Source of the DNA: Albidovulum sp.
Lineage (GTDB): Bacteria > Pseudomonadota > Alphaproteobacteria > Rhodobacterales > Rhodobacteraceae
Assembly (NCBI GenBank): GCA_028823855.1
Contig: JAPPFL010000070.1
Coordinates: forward strand, 17,388 to 55,265
DNA: 37,878 bases
Direction of reading: 5' to 3'
The position numbers were made by a program, and so were the translations under genes. Shown piece after piece: positions 1 through 8,979 of the stretch. The notes beneath the pieces were generated by a model, which saw only the letters and a program-made list of their open reading frames with translations, had not been told where the DNA came from and did no database searches. How positions within the stretch are numbered: the first letter of the stretch is position 1; each line of letters begins with the position of its first letter.

Positions 1-2609
1 GGCTGGAAGCCCTGGAGGGCGAGTCGGCTCAAAGGCTCGTCGACATCGAGAGCCTGAGGGAGCAGCTCGACGCGGCCGAGCTGCGGCGGCTGGAGGAGGC
101 TGCGGCGGCCAAGCTTCTTCTGGGCAGCGCGGAAAGCGAGCGCGACGAATCCCGGACCGCGCATTCCGCCGCGCTTGCGGAAATAATCCTTCTGGAATCG
201 CAGCTTGCGGACGAGCGGAATACGCGGCTCGAAGAAAAGCGGCAGCTCGCCGTGCGCATCGCCGCGCTCGAGACGAAGCTTGACGAGGAGGCCCGACTGC
301 GCGTGATCGAGGTTGCCGCGTCGAAGGCCGCGGAAGAGCGGCTGGAAGAGGCGGAAAGCCTGTCGGCGCTGAGGACCGCCGAGATCGCCCGCCTGCGGGC
401 GCAGCTCGATGAAATCGAGCGCGCGCGCCTGTTCGAAGCGGCGGCGGCGGAGGTTCTGCTCGATGAGCTGGAGGACCGGCGCAAGGCGCTGGAATCGGAA
501 CTAGCAAGGGCGAGCGAGGAAGCGGCCCTGCTCGACAGGAGCCGGGCGGAGCAGCTCGCCGCGGCCGACGAGGAGAAGCAAAATCTGGCGACCCGCATCG
601 CGGTCTTGCTGGATGAACTGGAAGAGAAGGAGCGGCAGCGGCTTCTGGAAGTCGCCGCCGCGAAGGCCATGCAAAAGGAACTGGACGCGACGCGCGGCCT
701 CGCGGGCGAGCGCGCCGCGCGGATCAGGGATCTCGAGGGCGAACTAGACGAGAAGGAGCGGCAGCGGCTGGCGGAAGCGGCGGCGGCGGCGATCCTCAGG
801 GACAGGCTCCAGGAGGCCGACGGCCGGCGCGAGCAGCTTGTTCTGGAGTATGAGGGCGCCAGGAAAAGGATAGAGTCGCTCGAGACGGAAGTCGCCGCGG
901 AGAGGAATTCAAGGGCCGAGGAGGCCCGCCGGCTCGCGGAGCGCATTGCGGCGCTGGAGAGGCAGCTGGACGAGAAGGAGGAGGCGCGCCTGATCGAGGT
1001 GGCGGCGGCGCAGGTCCTGAGGGACGAGCTCGGCAGGGCGGAAAGCGATTCCGCGATGAGGGCCGCCGAGCTGCAGGCTCTCGAGGGCCGCCTCGGGGAG
1101 AGCGAGCGGGAGCGGCTGGCCGAGGCCGCCGCCGCCGAAATCCTGTCGCGGCGGATCGAGGAGCAGCGCGCGAATTTCGACGAGGAGCTGGCCGGAGCCA
1201 GGCGGGAGCTGGCGCTGCTTCGGCAGGCGGCCGAGGACGATCGCGGCGCGCACGAAAAGGCGGTCGCGGAACTGGCGAACCGGATCGCCCTGCTCGAGCG
1301 CGGCATCGACGAGGAGGAGAGGCAGAAGCTGATCGAGATCGCGGCGGCCCGAGTCGTCCGTGAGGAGCTCGAGAAGGCTAAGGGCGAGTCGGCGCGGCTG
1401 GCTCGGGAATTCGAGCTCTTCAGGGACGAGAGCCGGTCGCGGGACGGCGACCGCGCCGCGCGCATCGGGGAGCTGGAGAGCAAGCTCGACGCCAGCGAGC
1501 GGAAGCGGCTGCTGGAGGCGGCGGCGGCCGAGGCGATCAGGAAGCGGCTCGAGGAGGCGGAGATCCGGTGGAGGCAGGAGCGGCAGCAAGTCGCCGCGGA
1601 ATCCGAGGCGCTGCGCCGGCGGGTGGCCGAGCTCGCGAGGCGCGAGGCCGAGCAGCGGGCGGCGCTCGATGCCGCGAAGGGGCTGGAGGGAAACCTGCGC
1701 GACGCGCGGGACGAGAAGATCGCGCTGACGCTCGCGATCGACACTTTGCGCAAGGAGGCCGAGGACACGCTGACCATGCTCGCGGCCGCGCGCGAGGCGG
1801 AGCGCGAGGCGGAGCTGAAGGCGGACGCGGTGCTGACGGAGTCGGAAAGGAGGGACGCCTTGCTGAGCGTGGCGCGGCGGGAGCTGGCGGACGAGAGGTC
1901 GCTTTCGGAGGAGAGCCGGAGGAAGATCACGCTTCTCAACGAGCAGATCAGGGATTTGCGCGCGCAGGTGCGCAGCCTCAGGGAGACGCTGGAGGCCTCC
2001 GACGCGAAGGACGACGCGTCGCAGGTCGAAATCCGGTCGCTGGGCCAGCGGCTCAACCAGGCGCTGGCGCGGGAAGCGGCCGAGAAGAAGCGCAGGCTGG
2101 AGGCGGAGACGAAGGAGCGGATGCGCCTGGAGGAGCAGGCCCGGCAGCTGGAGCGCTACAGGTCGGAGTTCTTCGGAAGGCTCAGGGAGCTGGTCGAGGG
2201 GCGCGAGGGCGTGAGCGTGGTCGGCGACCGGTTCCTTCTCTCGTCGGAAGTGCTGTTCGAGACCAGCCAGGCGGAGCTTTCGGAAGCGGGAGAGGAGCAG
2301 CTGGCCGGAATCGCCGGCCTGATCGGCGATCTGTCGAGCAGCATCCCGGAGGATGTCGACTGGATCATCCGCGTCGACGGCCATACCGACAACGTGCCGT
2401 TCGCCTTCGCAGGCGAATACGGGGACAACTGGGAGCTGAGCCAGGGCCGCGCCCTGGCGGTCGTGCGCTTTCTTATCGGCGAATACGACGTGCCGGAGCG
2501 CAGGCTCGCGGCCGCCGGATTCGGCGAGTACCGGCCGATCAGCAGCAACGACACGCCCGAAGGCAGATCGCGCAACCGCCGCATCGAACTAAAGCTGACC
2601 GAGCCGTGA
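1..2609 (+). CDS. Coiled-coil protein with C-terminal OmpA/MotB peptidoglycan-binding domain (5' partial)
   Basis: The reading frame is open from position 3, so the true start lies before the window; the internal ATG at 252 is not the start. Positions 3 to about 2200 encode an almost uninterrupted, charged, Ala/Glu/Arg/Leu-rich coiled coil. Nine copies of a motif of the form L-D-E-x-E-R-x-R-L-x-E-A-A-A-A begin near nt 66, 279, 405, 618, 744, 966, 1092, 1305 and 1485. From about 2215 to the stop there is an OmpA-like domain, with F-E-T-S-Q-A-E-L-S, the V-D-G-H-T-D-N-V-P motif, N-W-E-L-S-Q-G-R-A and a final S-R-N-R-R-I-E-L. The last two hold the residues that bind diaminopimelate in this family. 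Alphaproteobacteria often have such peptidoglycan-binding proteins next to a MotA/TolQ-like channel protein; whether one lies upstream cannot be seen. Likely role: a long periplasmic spacer anchored to the cell wall. The domain call is firm and the cellular role is inferred. Confidence 0.85.
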   Translation, partial: LEALEGESAQRLVDIESLREQLDAAELRRLEEAAAAKLLLGSAESERDESRTAHSAALAEIILLESQLADERNTRLEEKRQLAVRIAALETKLDEEARLRVIEVAASKAAEERLEEAESLSALRTAEIARLRAQLDEIERARLFEAAAAEVLLDELEDRRKALESELARASEEAALLDRSRAEQLAAADEEKQNLATRIAVLLDELEEKERQRLLEVAAAKAMQKELDATRGLAGERAARIRDLEGELDEKERQRLAEAAAAAILRDRLQEADGRREQLVLEYEGARKRIESLETEVAAERNSRAEEARRLAERIAALERQLDEKEEARLIEVAAAQVLRDELGRAESDSAMRAAELQALEGRLGESERERLAEAAAAEILSRRIEEQRANFDEELAGARRELALLRQAAEDDRGAHEKAVAELANRIALLERGIDEEERQKLIEIAAARVVREELEKAKGESARLAREFELFRDESRSRDGDRAARIGELESKLDASERKRLLEAAAAEAIRKRLEEAEIRWRQERQQVAAESEALRRRVAELARREAEQRAALDAAKGLEGNLRDARDEKIALTLAIDTLRKEAEDTLTMLAAAREAEREAELKADAVLTESERRDALLSVARRELADERSLSEESRRKITLLNEQIRDLRAQVRSLRETLEASDAKDDASQVEIRSLGQRLNQALAREAAEKKRRLEAETKERMRLEEQARQLERYRSEFFGRLRELVEGREGVSVVGDRFLLSSEVLFETSQAELSEAGEEQLAGIAGLIGDLSSSIPEDVDWIIRVDGHTDNVPFAFAGEYGDNWELSQGRALAVVRFLIGEYDVPERRLAAAGFGEYRPISSNDTPEGRSRNRRIELKLTEP

Positions 2610-2715
2610 TACAGCGGATCGCAGTGATTTTCTCCATGCTCGCTTGCGGCGGAGAATCGTCGAGACGACCGGAAATTCGTTTAGCGAGGATTCATAGACG
2701 GCGAAACGAGGGAGC

Positions 2716-2730
2716 AAGGATATCGCTCTG
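2716..2730 (+). promoter_or_regulatory. Ribosome binding site and probable CTG start of recD2
   Basis: AAGGA at 2716-2720 is followed after seven bases by CTG at 2728. No ATG, GTG or TTG lies in frame between the upstream stop (2695) and the conserved N-terminal domain. A sequencing error or real decay of the start codon is the alternative. Confidence 0.45.
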
Positions 2731-4926
2731 AAAAAGATCCAAGATCCGGATGAAACGCAGATTCTAACTGGAACCGTCGAGCGGGTCGTTTATCATTCGG
2801 AGGATTCCGGATTCTGCGTTCTTCGCGTCAACGCGAGGGGGCGTCGAGGCCTTGCGTCGGTTATAGGCCACGCCCAGTCCATCGGACCCGGAGAATGGGT
2901 CACGGCGACCGGAGAATGGAACCTTAACCCCAAGTACGGCGAGGAATTTCGCGCAAAGTTCCTGAAGGTGTCGCCGCCTTCGACGGAAAGCGGAATTCAC
3001 GCCTACCTGTCGTCGGGCATGATCTACGGAATAGGTCCCGTATACGCCCGCAAACTGCTTCGGAAATTCGGAGACAAGGTTCTCGATGTCATCGAATTCG
3101 AGCCGGAGCGGCTCACGGAAGTCCCGGGTATCGGTCCCGTCCGCGCTCAGAGCATTTCCAAAGCCTGGGAAGAGCATAAGGCGGTCCGGGACATCATGGT
3201 TTTCCTTCACACCCACGGAGTGGGAACGGCAAGAGCGGTGAGAATTTACAGGAACTACGGAAACGACGCCGTTCAAGTCCTGTCGGAGAACCCGTACCGC
3301 CTCGCCAAGGACATACGGGGGATCGGATTCAAGATAGCCGACTCGATCGCGACGCAGCTGGGCATCGAGCACGACGACCCGCATAGAATCCAAGCGGGCA
3401 TAGATCACGTACTAACCGAAGCGACAAATCAGGGAAGCTGCGGGCTTCCTGTCGAGGCGCTTCGAGCGCAGGCATCGAAATTATTAGGGGTCGGCGAGGA
3501 CCGCGTCGCGGACGGGGAGCGCCTGGAACTGGAGTCCGGGAACGTTATCGAAGGCCGGTCGGGCCGGACGCAGTGCTATTTCCTATATCGAACCTATCGA
3601 GCCGAAGTCGAGATCGCCGGACGGCTTCGAAAGCTATCCAGGTCGCCTCCTCCCTGGTCGAGGATCGATGCCGAAAAAGCGATCGCATGGGTCGAACGCA
3701 ACGAAAGGATAGAGTTCGCCCCGAGCCAGCAAGACGCGATCCGCAAAGCGATCGAATCCAAGACCCTAATCATAACCGGCGGCCCGGGAGTCGGGAAAAC
3801 CACGATCGTAAACGCGATACTCAAGATACTTTCGGCGAAAAAAGTCGCGGCGCTCCTCTGCGCTCCCACGGGGCGCGCAGCAAAGCGCATGAGCGAAGCG
3901 ACCTCCATGGAATCCAAGACGATCCACCGTCTTCTGGCGTTCGATCCATCGAACGGCGGATTTCGGCACGACGAGGACGACCAGCTGGACTGCGATCTGC
4001 TCGTCGTCGACGAGACTTCGATGGTCGACGTGTTTCTGATGAACTCCCTTCTCAAGGCGCTTCCCGATCATTCGGCCGTGCTATTTGTCGGAGACAAGGA
4101 CCAGCTGCCATCGGTCGGCCCAGGCAAGGTCCTGGGCGACATGATCGACTCCGGAACGCTTCCGGTCGTGCATTTGACCGAAGTATTCAGACAGGCGGCG
4201 AAAAGCAAAATTATCGTGGCGTCCCACCAAATCAACAAAGGCTCGATTCCTGACCTCAAGCCTCCCGAGGAAAAGAGCGACTTTTACTTTGTCGACGAAG
4301 ACGACGCGGCCAAGATTCCCGATCTGGTCGTGTCTTTGGTCAAAAAGCGCATTCCGGACCGTTTCGGATTCGATCCCGTTCGCGAAATCCAGGTCTTGTG
4401 CCCCATGAATAGGGGCGGTGCCGGCGCTCACGCATTGAATCTGGCGATTCAGTCCGCGCTCGGGAGCGAAGACGCGGCTTCCATCGAAAAATTCGGCTGG
4501 AGGTTTTCCGTCGGCGACAAGGTGATGCAGATCGCAAACGACTACGACAAGGATGTTTTCAACGGCGATATAGGATTCGTGGAGTGCGTCGACCCGAAAG
4601 AAGGCGTTCTGAAAGCCTATTTCGATGGTCGCATCGTACCCTATTTCTTCGGGGAACTCGATTTCCTCGTTCCTGCCTACGCCGTAAGCATCCACAAGAG
4701 CCAGGGCTCCGAGTATCCCGCAGTAGTGATTCCCCTGCTGACATCCCATTACATCATGCTAAAGCGGAATTTGCTCTACACGGGCGTAACGCGGGGAAAA
4801 CAGCTGGTCGTGCTCGTGGGGCAGAAGCGCGCGGTAGATTTGGCTGTCAAGGACTTCACCACGAAAAATCGCTGGTCGAAGCTTAAGGATTGGCTAGTCG
4901 GCGCCAGCGACCGTACGGCCCGGTAG
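2728..4926 (+). CDS. recD2: RecD2-type ATP-dependent DNA helicase (non-AUG start)
   Basis: This is a superfamily 1B 5'-3' DNA helicase of the RecBC-independent RecD2 type. From CTG at 2728 it would be 732 residues, the usual length. Order: an N-terminal OB-like domain (about residues 5-80, with T-G-T-V-E-R-V and G-F-C-V-L-R-V); helix-hairpin-helix segments around G-I-G-P-V-Y-A-R and V-P-G-I-G-P-V-R; Walker A G-G-P-G-V-G-K-T-T near residue 351; Walker B V-V-D-E-T-S-M near 428; G-D-K-D-Q-L-P-S-V-G; and the late motif S-I-H-K-S-Q-G-S-E-Y near 654. The frame is closed by TAG at 2695. The only ATG/GTG/TTG before the conserved N-terminus ends is GTG 2968, which would delete the OB domain. CTG 2728 has AAGGA seven bases upstream (2716-2720), so it is the best start; ATC 2722 is less likely. 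It stands alone between unrelated genes. Function: unwinding DNA in repair or replication-fork maintenance. Confidence 0.88.
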   Translation: MKKIQDPDETQILTGTVERVVYHSEDSGFCVLRVNARGRRGLASVIGHAQSIGPGEWVTATGEWNLNPKYGEEFRAKFLKVSPPSTESGIHAYLSSGMIYGIGPVYARKLLRKFGDKVLDVIEFEPERLTEVPGIGPVRAQSISKAWEEHKAVRDIMVFLHTHGVGTARAVRIYRNYGNDAVQVLSENPYRLAKDIRGIGFKIADSIATQLGIEHDDPHRIQAGIDHVLTEATNQGSCGLPVEALRAQASKLLGVGEDRVADGERLELESGNVIEGRSGRTQCYFLYRTYRAEVEIAGRLRKLSRSPPPWSRIDAEKAIAWVERNERIEFAPSQQDAIRKAIESKTLIITGGPGVGKTTIVNAILKILSAKKVAALLCAPTGRAAKRMSEATSMESKTIHRLLAFDPSNGGFRHDEDDQLDCDLLVVDETSMVDVFLMNSLLKALPDHSAVLFVGDKDQLPSVGPGKVLGDMIDSGTLPVVHLTEVFRQAAKSKIIVASHQINKGSIPDLKPPEEKSDFYFVDEDDAAKIPDLVVSLVKKRIPDRFGFDPVREIQVLCPMNRGGAGAHALNLAIQSALGSEDAASIEKFGWRFSVGDKVMQIANDYDKDVFNGDIGFVECVDPKEGVLKAYFDGRIVPYFFGELDFLVPAYAVSIHKSQGSEYPAVVIPLLTSHYIMLKRNLLYTGVTRGKQLVVLVGQKRAVDLAVKDFTTKNRWSKLKDWLVGASDRTAR

Positions 4927-5448
4927 CATCCGGTCGTCGTTGAGGTCGCGGAATTTGGCGGGGCAGCCGCGATCGGGGCTTCGCGGACGGCGAGACGGCC
5001 AAGGCCGAAGAATTCTCCGGGCGGGCGTCGCCGACACGTGATTTCGACGCGCGAACAATCGGCCGCGGCGCGAATTGCCAAATTTAACCGATGAACTACT
5101 CGAATGTCGTCCAATGCAGCCGCGCGGTTCCGCCGTGGCGGCCGCCCGAAGCGACGCGATCCGGCCTCTTTCGGCAAGCGGGTCTCCTCTTCCTTGTCCT
5201 GTCGCAAACAATCCCCCGGAAGGTCCTTTCGCAAGGCTCGTCAGCTAGACGTGCGCGCTCAAATTCGGCGACGGCCGCAGGCCTCTCGAAAACCTTTGCC
5301 GGAACGTTCATGGCCTTTCCCCCTTGCCGAAAATTTTGCGGCTCGACAGTATTGGCCGGGGCGGCCACGGTTCAGCCCGGAATCGCGACATCGCTAAATG
5401 GCCGCCTGCCTGGCGGCTCGATCCGGGCCGCTGCAGCCATCGGGGCTT
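4927..5448. other. Non-coding spacer between convergent recD2 and histidine kinase genes
   Basis: No convincing gene was found in these 520 bases. Open frames here have no family resemblance and no ribosome binding sites. The only structure seen is the hairpin at 5401-5417 near the end of the kinase gene. Confidence 0.6.
5401..5417 (-). terminator. Possible terminator hairpin after the hybrid kinase gene
   Basis: GCCGCC (5401-5406) pairs with GGCGGC (5412-5417) around a five-base loop, about 30 bases beyond the kinase stop. On the transcript the stem is followed by CAUUUAG, only weakly U-rich, so the call is tentative. Confidence 0.35.
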
Positions 5449-7794
5449 CTACTTGTCCGTCGCCGGGTCCTCATCGCTCCCGGGTTCGGCCATGCGGTAT
5501 CCGACGCCGCGCTCGTTGAAGATCCAGGCGGGGTTCGCCGCGTCCTCGCCTAGCTTGCGGCGCAGGTTTCTGACGAAGATGCGTACGAGGTTCGCATCCG
5601 CGCCGTTGCGCCCCTCCCAGACCCGGCGTAGCAGCGTATCGTAACTTACCACCCTGCCCGCGCCGAGAGCGAGGACGCGCAGGAGCTCGTACTCGGTGGC
5701 CGTGAGGTCGACCGGCTCGCCGCCGACCGTCACCCGGCGTCGTTCGAAATCGATCGTGAGCGCGCCGAGCGCGAACGGGTCGGGCTCCTCGCGGCGACGC
5801 AGCGCGGCGCGGACCCTCGCCACTAGCTCGGTCGGCGAGAAGGGCTTGACGATGTAGTCGGCGGCGCCGGATTCGAGCGCCGCGGCGACGGTCTCGTCGC
5901 GGCCGTAGCCCGAGATGAAGATGACCGGCAGGTCGGAAAGTTCCGGGATCTGGTGCATCAACTCGATCCCGTTGCCGCCGGGCAGTACCAGGTCGAGCAG
6001 CACGAGCTTCGGTTTCTCGGTGCGGATGATATGGGCGAGATCTCGCGGCTCGCCGGTCACCAGAGGGGCGTAGCCGGCGCCGGTGAGCGCGTGGCGCACG
6101 AAGCGGAGCGTGCGCGGGTCGTCGTCGACCACCAGGATGCGCGCCTGGTCTACCTTGCCGCCGGCCGGCGGCGGCGGGACGGCGGCCGCTTCGGCGCCCT
6201 TTTCACTGGCTGCGGGCAGCGTGAAGGTGACGGTGGTGCCGCGGCTGGCGCCGGCGCTCTCGGCCCGGATGCGTCCGCCATGCGCTTCCACCAGGCCCTT
6301 GCAGATCGCGAGTCCCAGGCCGTGGCCGGCTGCGGCCCCCTTCCTCGACCCGGCATGCTTGTCGAACAGGTGCGCGAGGCGTTCATGTGCCAAGCCCCGG
6401 CCTTTGTCGGCGACCGAGACCGCGACATGTGCGTTCTCGCGCACCGCCGAGACCCGGATGGGAGAGGAAACCGGAGCATGCCTTGCGGCGTTGGCGAATA
6501 GGTTGTTAAGCACCTGCGCGATGCGGCGGCGGTCGGCCATCGCGAGGGGCAGGTCGGCGGGCAGGTCGACAATGATGCCGTGCCGACCGCCGCTGCCGAG
6601 AAAGGTGTTTCGCGCCCGTTCCACAAGCTCGGCGAGATCCGAGGGTTCCGGCGCGACCGAGAGCGTGCCCGAATCGATTCGGCCCGCGTCGAGCAGGTCG
6701 CCGATCAGGCCCCGCATGTTGTTGGCCTGCTCGGAAATGATGCGGTGGAACTCGCGCATCTCGGCCGGGTCGAGCGCCTCCGCTTCCTCCAGCAGCGTCG
6801 CCGCCGAGCCCTTGATGGCGGCGAGCGGCTCGCGCAACTCGTGGCCGACCAGTCCCAGGAATTCGGTCCGCTGCCGCTCGATCTCGTCGAGCGGCGCCAA
6901 GTCCTGAAGGGTCACGACCAACGAGCCGACGGCGTCGCCTTCGGCGCGAATCGGCGTGGCGTTGACCAGAGCCCGGACGCTGCGACCGTCCGGCGCCGTG
7001 AACAGCATCTCCTCGGCGCGCATAGTCTCGGCGCTGCGGAGCAGGTCCGCGACGGGGAATTCGCGCAGGCTCACCTCGCGGCCGTCGGAGCGGCGGAAGG
7101 TCAGCACCTCCAGGACGTGCTCGTGCGGATGGCCGGGCAGGCGCACTCTCTCCGCGATCCGCCGCGCCTCGCGGTTGAACGAAACCGCCCGCCCGCTCGC
7201 GGCGTCTAACACAAGGACCCCGACCGGCGAGGTCTCGATCAGGGCCTCTAGGTTGGCCCGGGCGCGGTGCGCGCGCTCGTTGACGATCGCCGAGGCCGCC
7301 TGCGAGGCGAACAGCGCGAGCGCCACCTCGTCCTCGTCGGTGAACGCCTCGCCGTCCGCCTTGTCGGCGAGGAAGAAGCTGCCGACTACCGCGCCGAGGT
7401 GACGCATCGGCGCGCCCTGGAAAGTCCCGATGAACGCAGGGGCTGGCTCGATGCCGAGCGACTGGACGTAGTCCGAAAGGTCGGCGAGGCGCAACGGCCC
7501 CGGCAGGCCGCGGACGTGCTCGAACAGGTGCTCTCTGCCGGGCCATGCCATGAATTCGCGCTCGTCCTCCGGCGCGAAGCCCGAGAGGACGAAGTCCCGC
7601 GGCCCGTCCGCCTCGTCGACGGTGGCGATGACGCCCCGGCGGGCGCCGGTGAGAGAGCGGGCGCCCTCCAACGCCTCGCCGAGCACGGTGTCGAGGTCGA
7701 GGGTGGCGTTGATCCTGAGGATGGCGGCGTTCAGGGTGGCGATTCGCCGGCGCAGAGCCTCGTTCTCCCGCTTCGCGTCGTCGATCTGCTTCAT
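5449..7794 (-). CDS. Soluble hybrid histidine kinase fused to an OmpR-type response regulator (GAF-PAS-HisKA-HATPase-REC-wHTH)
   Basis: A whole two-component pathway lies in one 781-residue chain. Domains: a short helical start; GAF (about 20-175); PAS (about 185-290); HisKA with F-L-G-L-V-G-H-E-L-R-E-P, phospho-acceptor His318; HATPase (about 415-528) with N-box N-N-L-F-A-N-A-A-R-H, G1 box D-K-G-R-G-L and G-H-G-L-G-L-A-I; a receiver (about 551-667) with V-V-D-D-D-P, acceptor Asp601 in L-L-D-L-V-L-P and a conserved Lys in Y-I-V-K-P-F; and an OmpR/PhoB winged helix (about 678-770) ending G-V-G-Y-R-M. There are no membrane segments or signal peptide, so it should sense a cytoplasmic cue, perhaps a small molecule or redox state bound by GAF or PAS. 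The start is ATG 7794, with GGAAGGAA just upstream; longer frames add a non-conserved 44-residue leader. The gene is single, with no partner regulator nearby. Targets are unknown; autoregulation is possible. Confidence 0.92.
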   Translation of the reverse strand: MKQIDDAKRENEALRRRIATLNAAILRINATLDLDTVLGEALEGARSLTGARRGVIATVDEADGPRDFVLSGFAPEDEREFMAWPGREHLFEHVRGLPGPLRLADLSDYVQSLGIEPAPAFIGTFQGAPMRHLGAVVGSFFLADKADGEAFTDEDEVALALFASQAASAIVNERAHRARANLEALIETSPVGVLVLDAASGRAVSFNREARRIAERVRLPGHPHEHVLEVLTFRRSDGREVSLREFPVADLLRSAETMRAEEMLFTAPDGRSVRALVNATPIRAEGDAVGSLVVTLQDLAPLDEIERQRTEFLGLVGHELREPLAAIKGSAATLLEEAEALDPAEMREFHRIISEQANNMRGLIGDLLDAGRIDSGTLSVAPEPSDLAELVERARNTFLGSGGRHGIIVDLPADLPLAMADRRRIAQVLNNLFANAARHAPVSSPIRVSAVRENAHVAVSVADKGRGLAHERLAHLFDKHAGSRKGAAAGHGLGLAICKGLVEAHGGRIRAESAGASRGTTVTFTLPAASEKGAEAAAVPPPPAGGKVDQARILVVDDDPRTLRFVRHALTGAGYAPLVTGEPRDLAHIIRTEKPKLVLLDLVLPGGNGIELMHQIPELSDLPVIFISGYGRDETVAAALESGAADYIVKPFSPTELVARVRAALRRREEPDPFALGALTIDFERRRVTVGGEPVDLTATEYELLRVLALGAGRVVSYDTLLRRVWEGRNGADANLVRIFVRNLRRKLGEDAANPAWIFNERGVGYRMAEPGSDEDPATDK

Positions 7795-8191
7795 GGTTCC
7801 TTCCCTGGCGAATCGGCATGCACTGTATCGTCCCCGGCCGCTAGAATCGCGGCGCGGCGCACCGGCGGCAACGGGCGACGGGGCGAGATTGGCAAAATTT
7901 TTATGGAAACGACACCGTAGTGTCAAGACTCCACACGCACATTTTATGAACTTGCTCTAGCGTCCGGCTAAAATCAGTTTGTAAACTACGGCTCGAATTG
8001 CCTTGTCGGGTCCCGGCAAGCGGGAGCCAGACGGCAACGGCCCTGCTAAGCGCCGATCCGCCGCAGTGGAAAGCATGCCCAGTCACGTAATGCGAGCAAT
8101 TTTCAATTCTGATTGATAGTCGAAATTACCAAGAAATCTTGAGGCCGGAACCTGTCAAATTCGGTAGTCGTCCAGATGCATGGAGGAAGTC
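7795..8191. other. Intergenic region between divergent kinase and lipoprotein-remnant genes
   Basis: About 400 bases without a gene. It should hold the promoter of the kinase gene (minus strand) and formerly that of the lipoprotein gene (plus strand). I see no clear sigma-70 pair or strong palindrome. Confidence 0.5.
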
Positions 8192-8452
8192 ATGACCTTG
8201 ACCGCGGCAAGCAAGCGGGATCTTCGGTACACCTGTCCGCTCGAGAAGCATAGCCGGCGACATTATGCGAAAACAGACCTAAAATCCGTGGCAGGCCCTT
8301 GGCTGGCCGGTGTATTCCTGATTCCGATGCTGGTCGCTTGCGGAGGTGGCGGCGCGGGGTCCGGTATCCGTGTCGACTCTTCACCGCCTAGCCCGTCCGA
8401 CTCATCGCCTCAGTATATGTCAAGTTCCGTCCAACTCTTCCTCTCCGCATAG
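8192..8452 (+). pseudogene. N-terminal fragment of a lipoprotein gene
   Basis: ATG 8192 is preceded by GGAGG at 8182-8186, a good ribosome binding site. The 86-residue product has a long polar N-terminus, a hydrophobic stretch W-L-A-G-V-F-L-I-P-M-L, then the lipobox L-V-A-C followed by a Gly run and a Ser/Pro linker. It stops at 8452 just as the mature protein would begin. Plus-strand coding-like sequence resumes in other frames: 8463-8576, and most clearly 8677-8979. It therefore looks like the broken start of a larger outer-membrane lipoprotein. It could instead be a genuinely small lipoprotein. The family is not recognised. Confidence 0.5.
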
Positions 8453-8676
8453 GCCGAGCCTGTCCGGTTCCTCCTACTTTTCGCCTTCCGGCAACTCGAA
8501 CCGGTCCCGCATAGCCTGGCTGGCTGACCCGAGAGCGGCGCGAGACGCGCGCGGCAAATGCAACCACGAGATGTGAATCGGCCGCGGTCGCGCAAACGCA
8601 AGCCTCGTGCCAGTGCCCGAAGGAAGTCGATGCGATAGCCAAGCGATCGAACGACATCGATGCCAGCCGCCTTTGA

Positions 8677-8979
8677 TGCAAACCGCAAGGCGGCAAAACG
8701 GTTGATAGCGCCTATGATGGCGGAGGAGGGTGTTGCCGTGGCCTGCGGGGAAATGGCGCCCCAGACTTCGGGCTTCATGACGATTACGGTCTCAATCTAC
8801 ATCGCACCTCGATTGAACTTTGGCCCGTCTTGTCGCGCGATGGCGTGTCCATCGGGCAGATTCTTGCATCGGCCCCGGGATATGAAATTCAACACTACGG
8901 AGGATGGATGGACCACGGCGCCTTCTTTGTCCGTAGAGAGAATTCTGCGGACGCCGATCCGAACTTTATGGCGGGGTGA
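8677..8979 (+). pseudogene. C-terminal fragment of the same broken (lipo)protein gene
   Basis: In the frame that is open from 8677 to TGA 8979, the stretch from about 8761 reads like real protein: D-D-Y-G-L-N-L-H-R-T, then S-R-D-G-V-S-I-G-Q-I-L, then Y-G-G-W-M-D-H-G-A-F-F-V. The composition is balanced and unlike the arginine-rich shadow frames around it. There is no start codon with a binding site, and an in-frame TGA lies at 8674. I infer it is the end of the gene beginning at 8192, broken by frameshifts. Its tail overlaps the edge of the IS630-type remnant. The family and function are unknown. Confidence 0.4.

Noticed and set aside
29-2056. 675-codon minus-strand open frame opposite the coiled-coil gene
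   Set aside because: It is Ser/Arg/Ala-rich, the mirror of the Glu/Ala/Arg codons on the plus strand, with no domain. It is a shadow of the GC-rich repeats.
909-2384. 491-codon minus-strand frame, Arg/Pro/Leu-rich
   Set aside because: A second shadow frame of the same repetitive gene; no motifs and no ribosome binding site.
5032-5040. CACGTG core near 5035, possible second parS
   Set aside because: Flanking bases do not match the parS arms on either side.
6506-7819. 437-codon frame inside the hybrid kinase gene
   Set aside because: Same strand but another frame of the kinase; Arg/Gly/Pro-rich translation without any family pattern.
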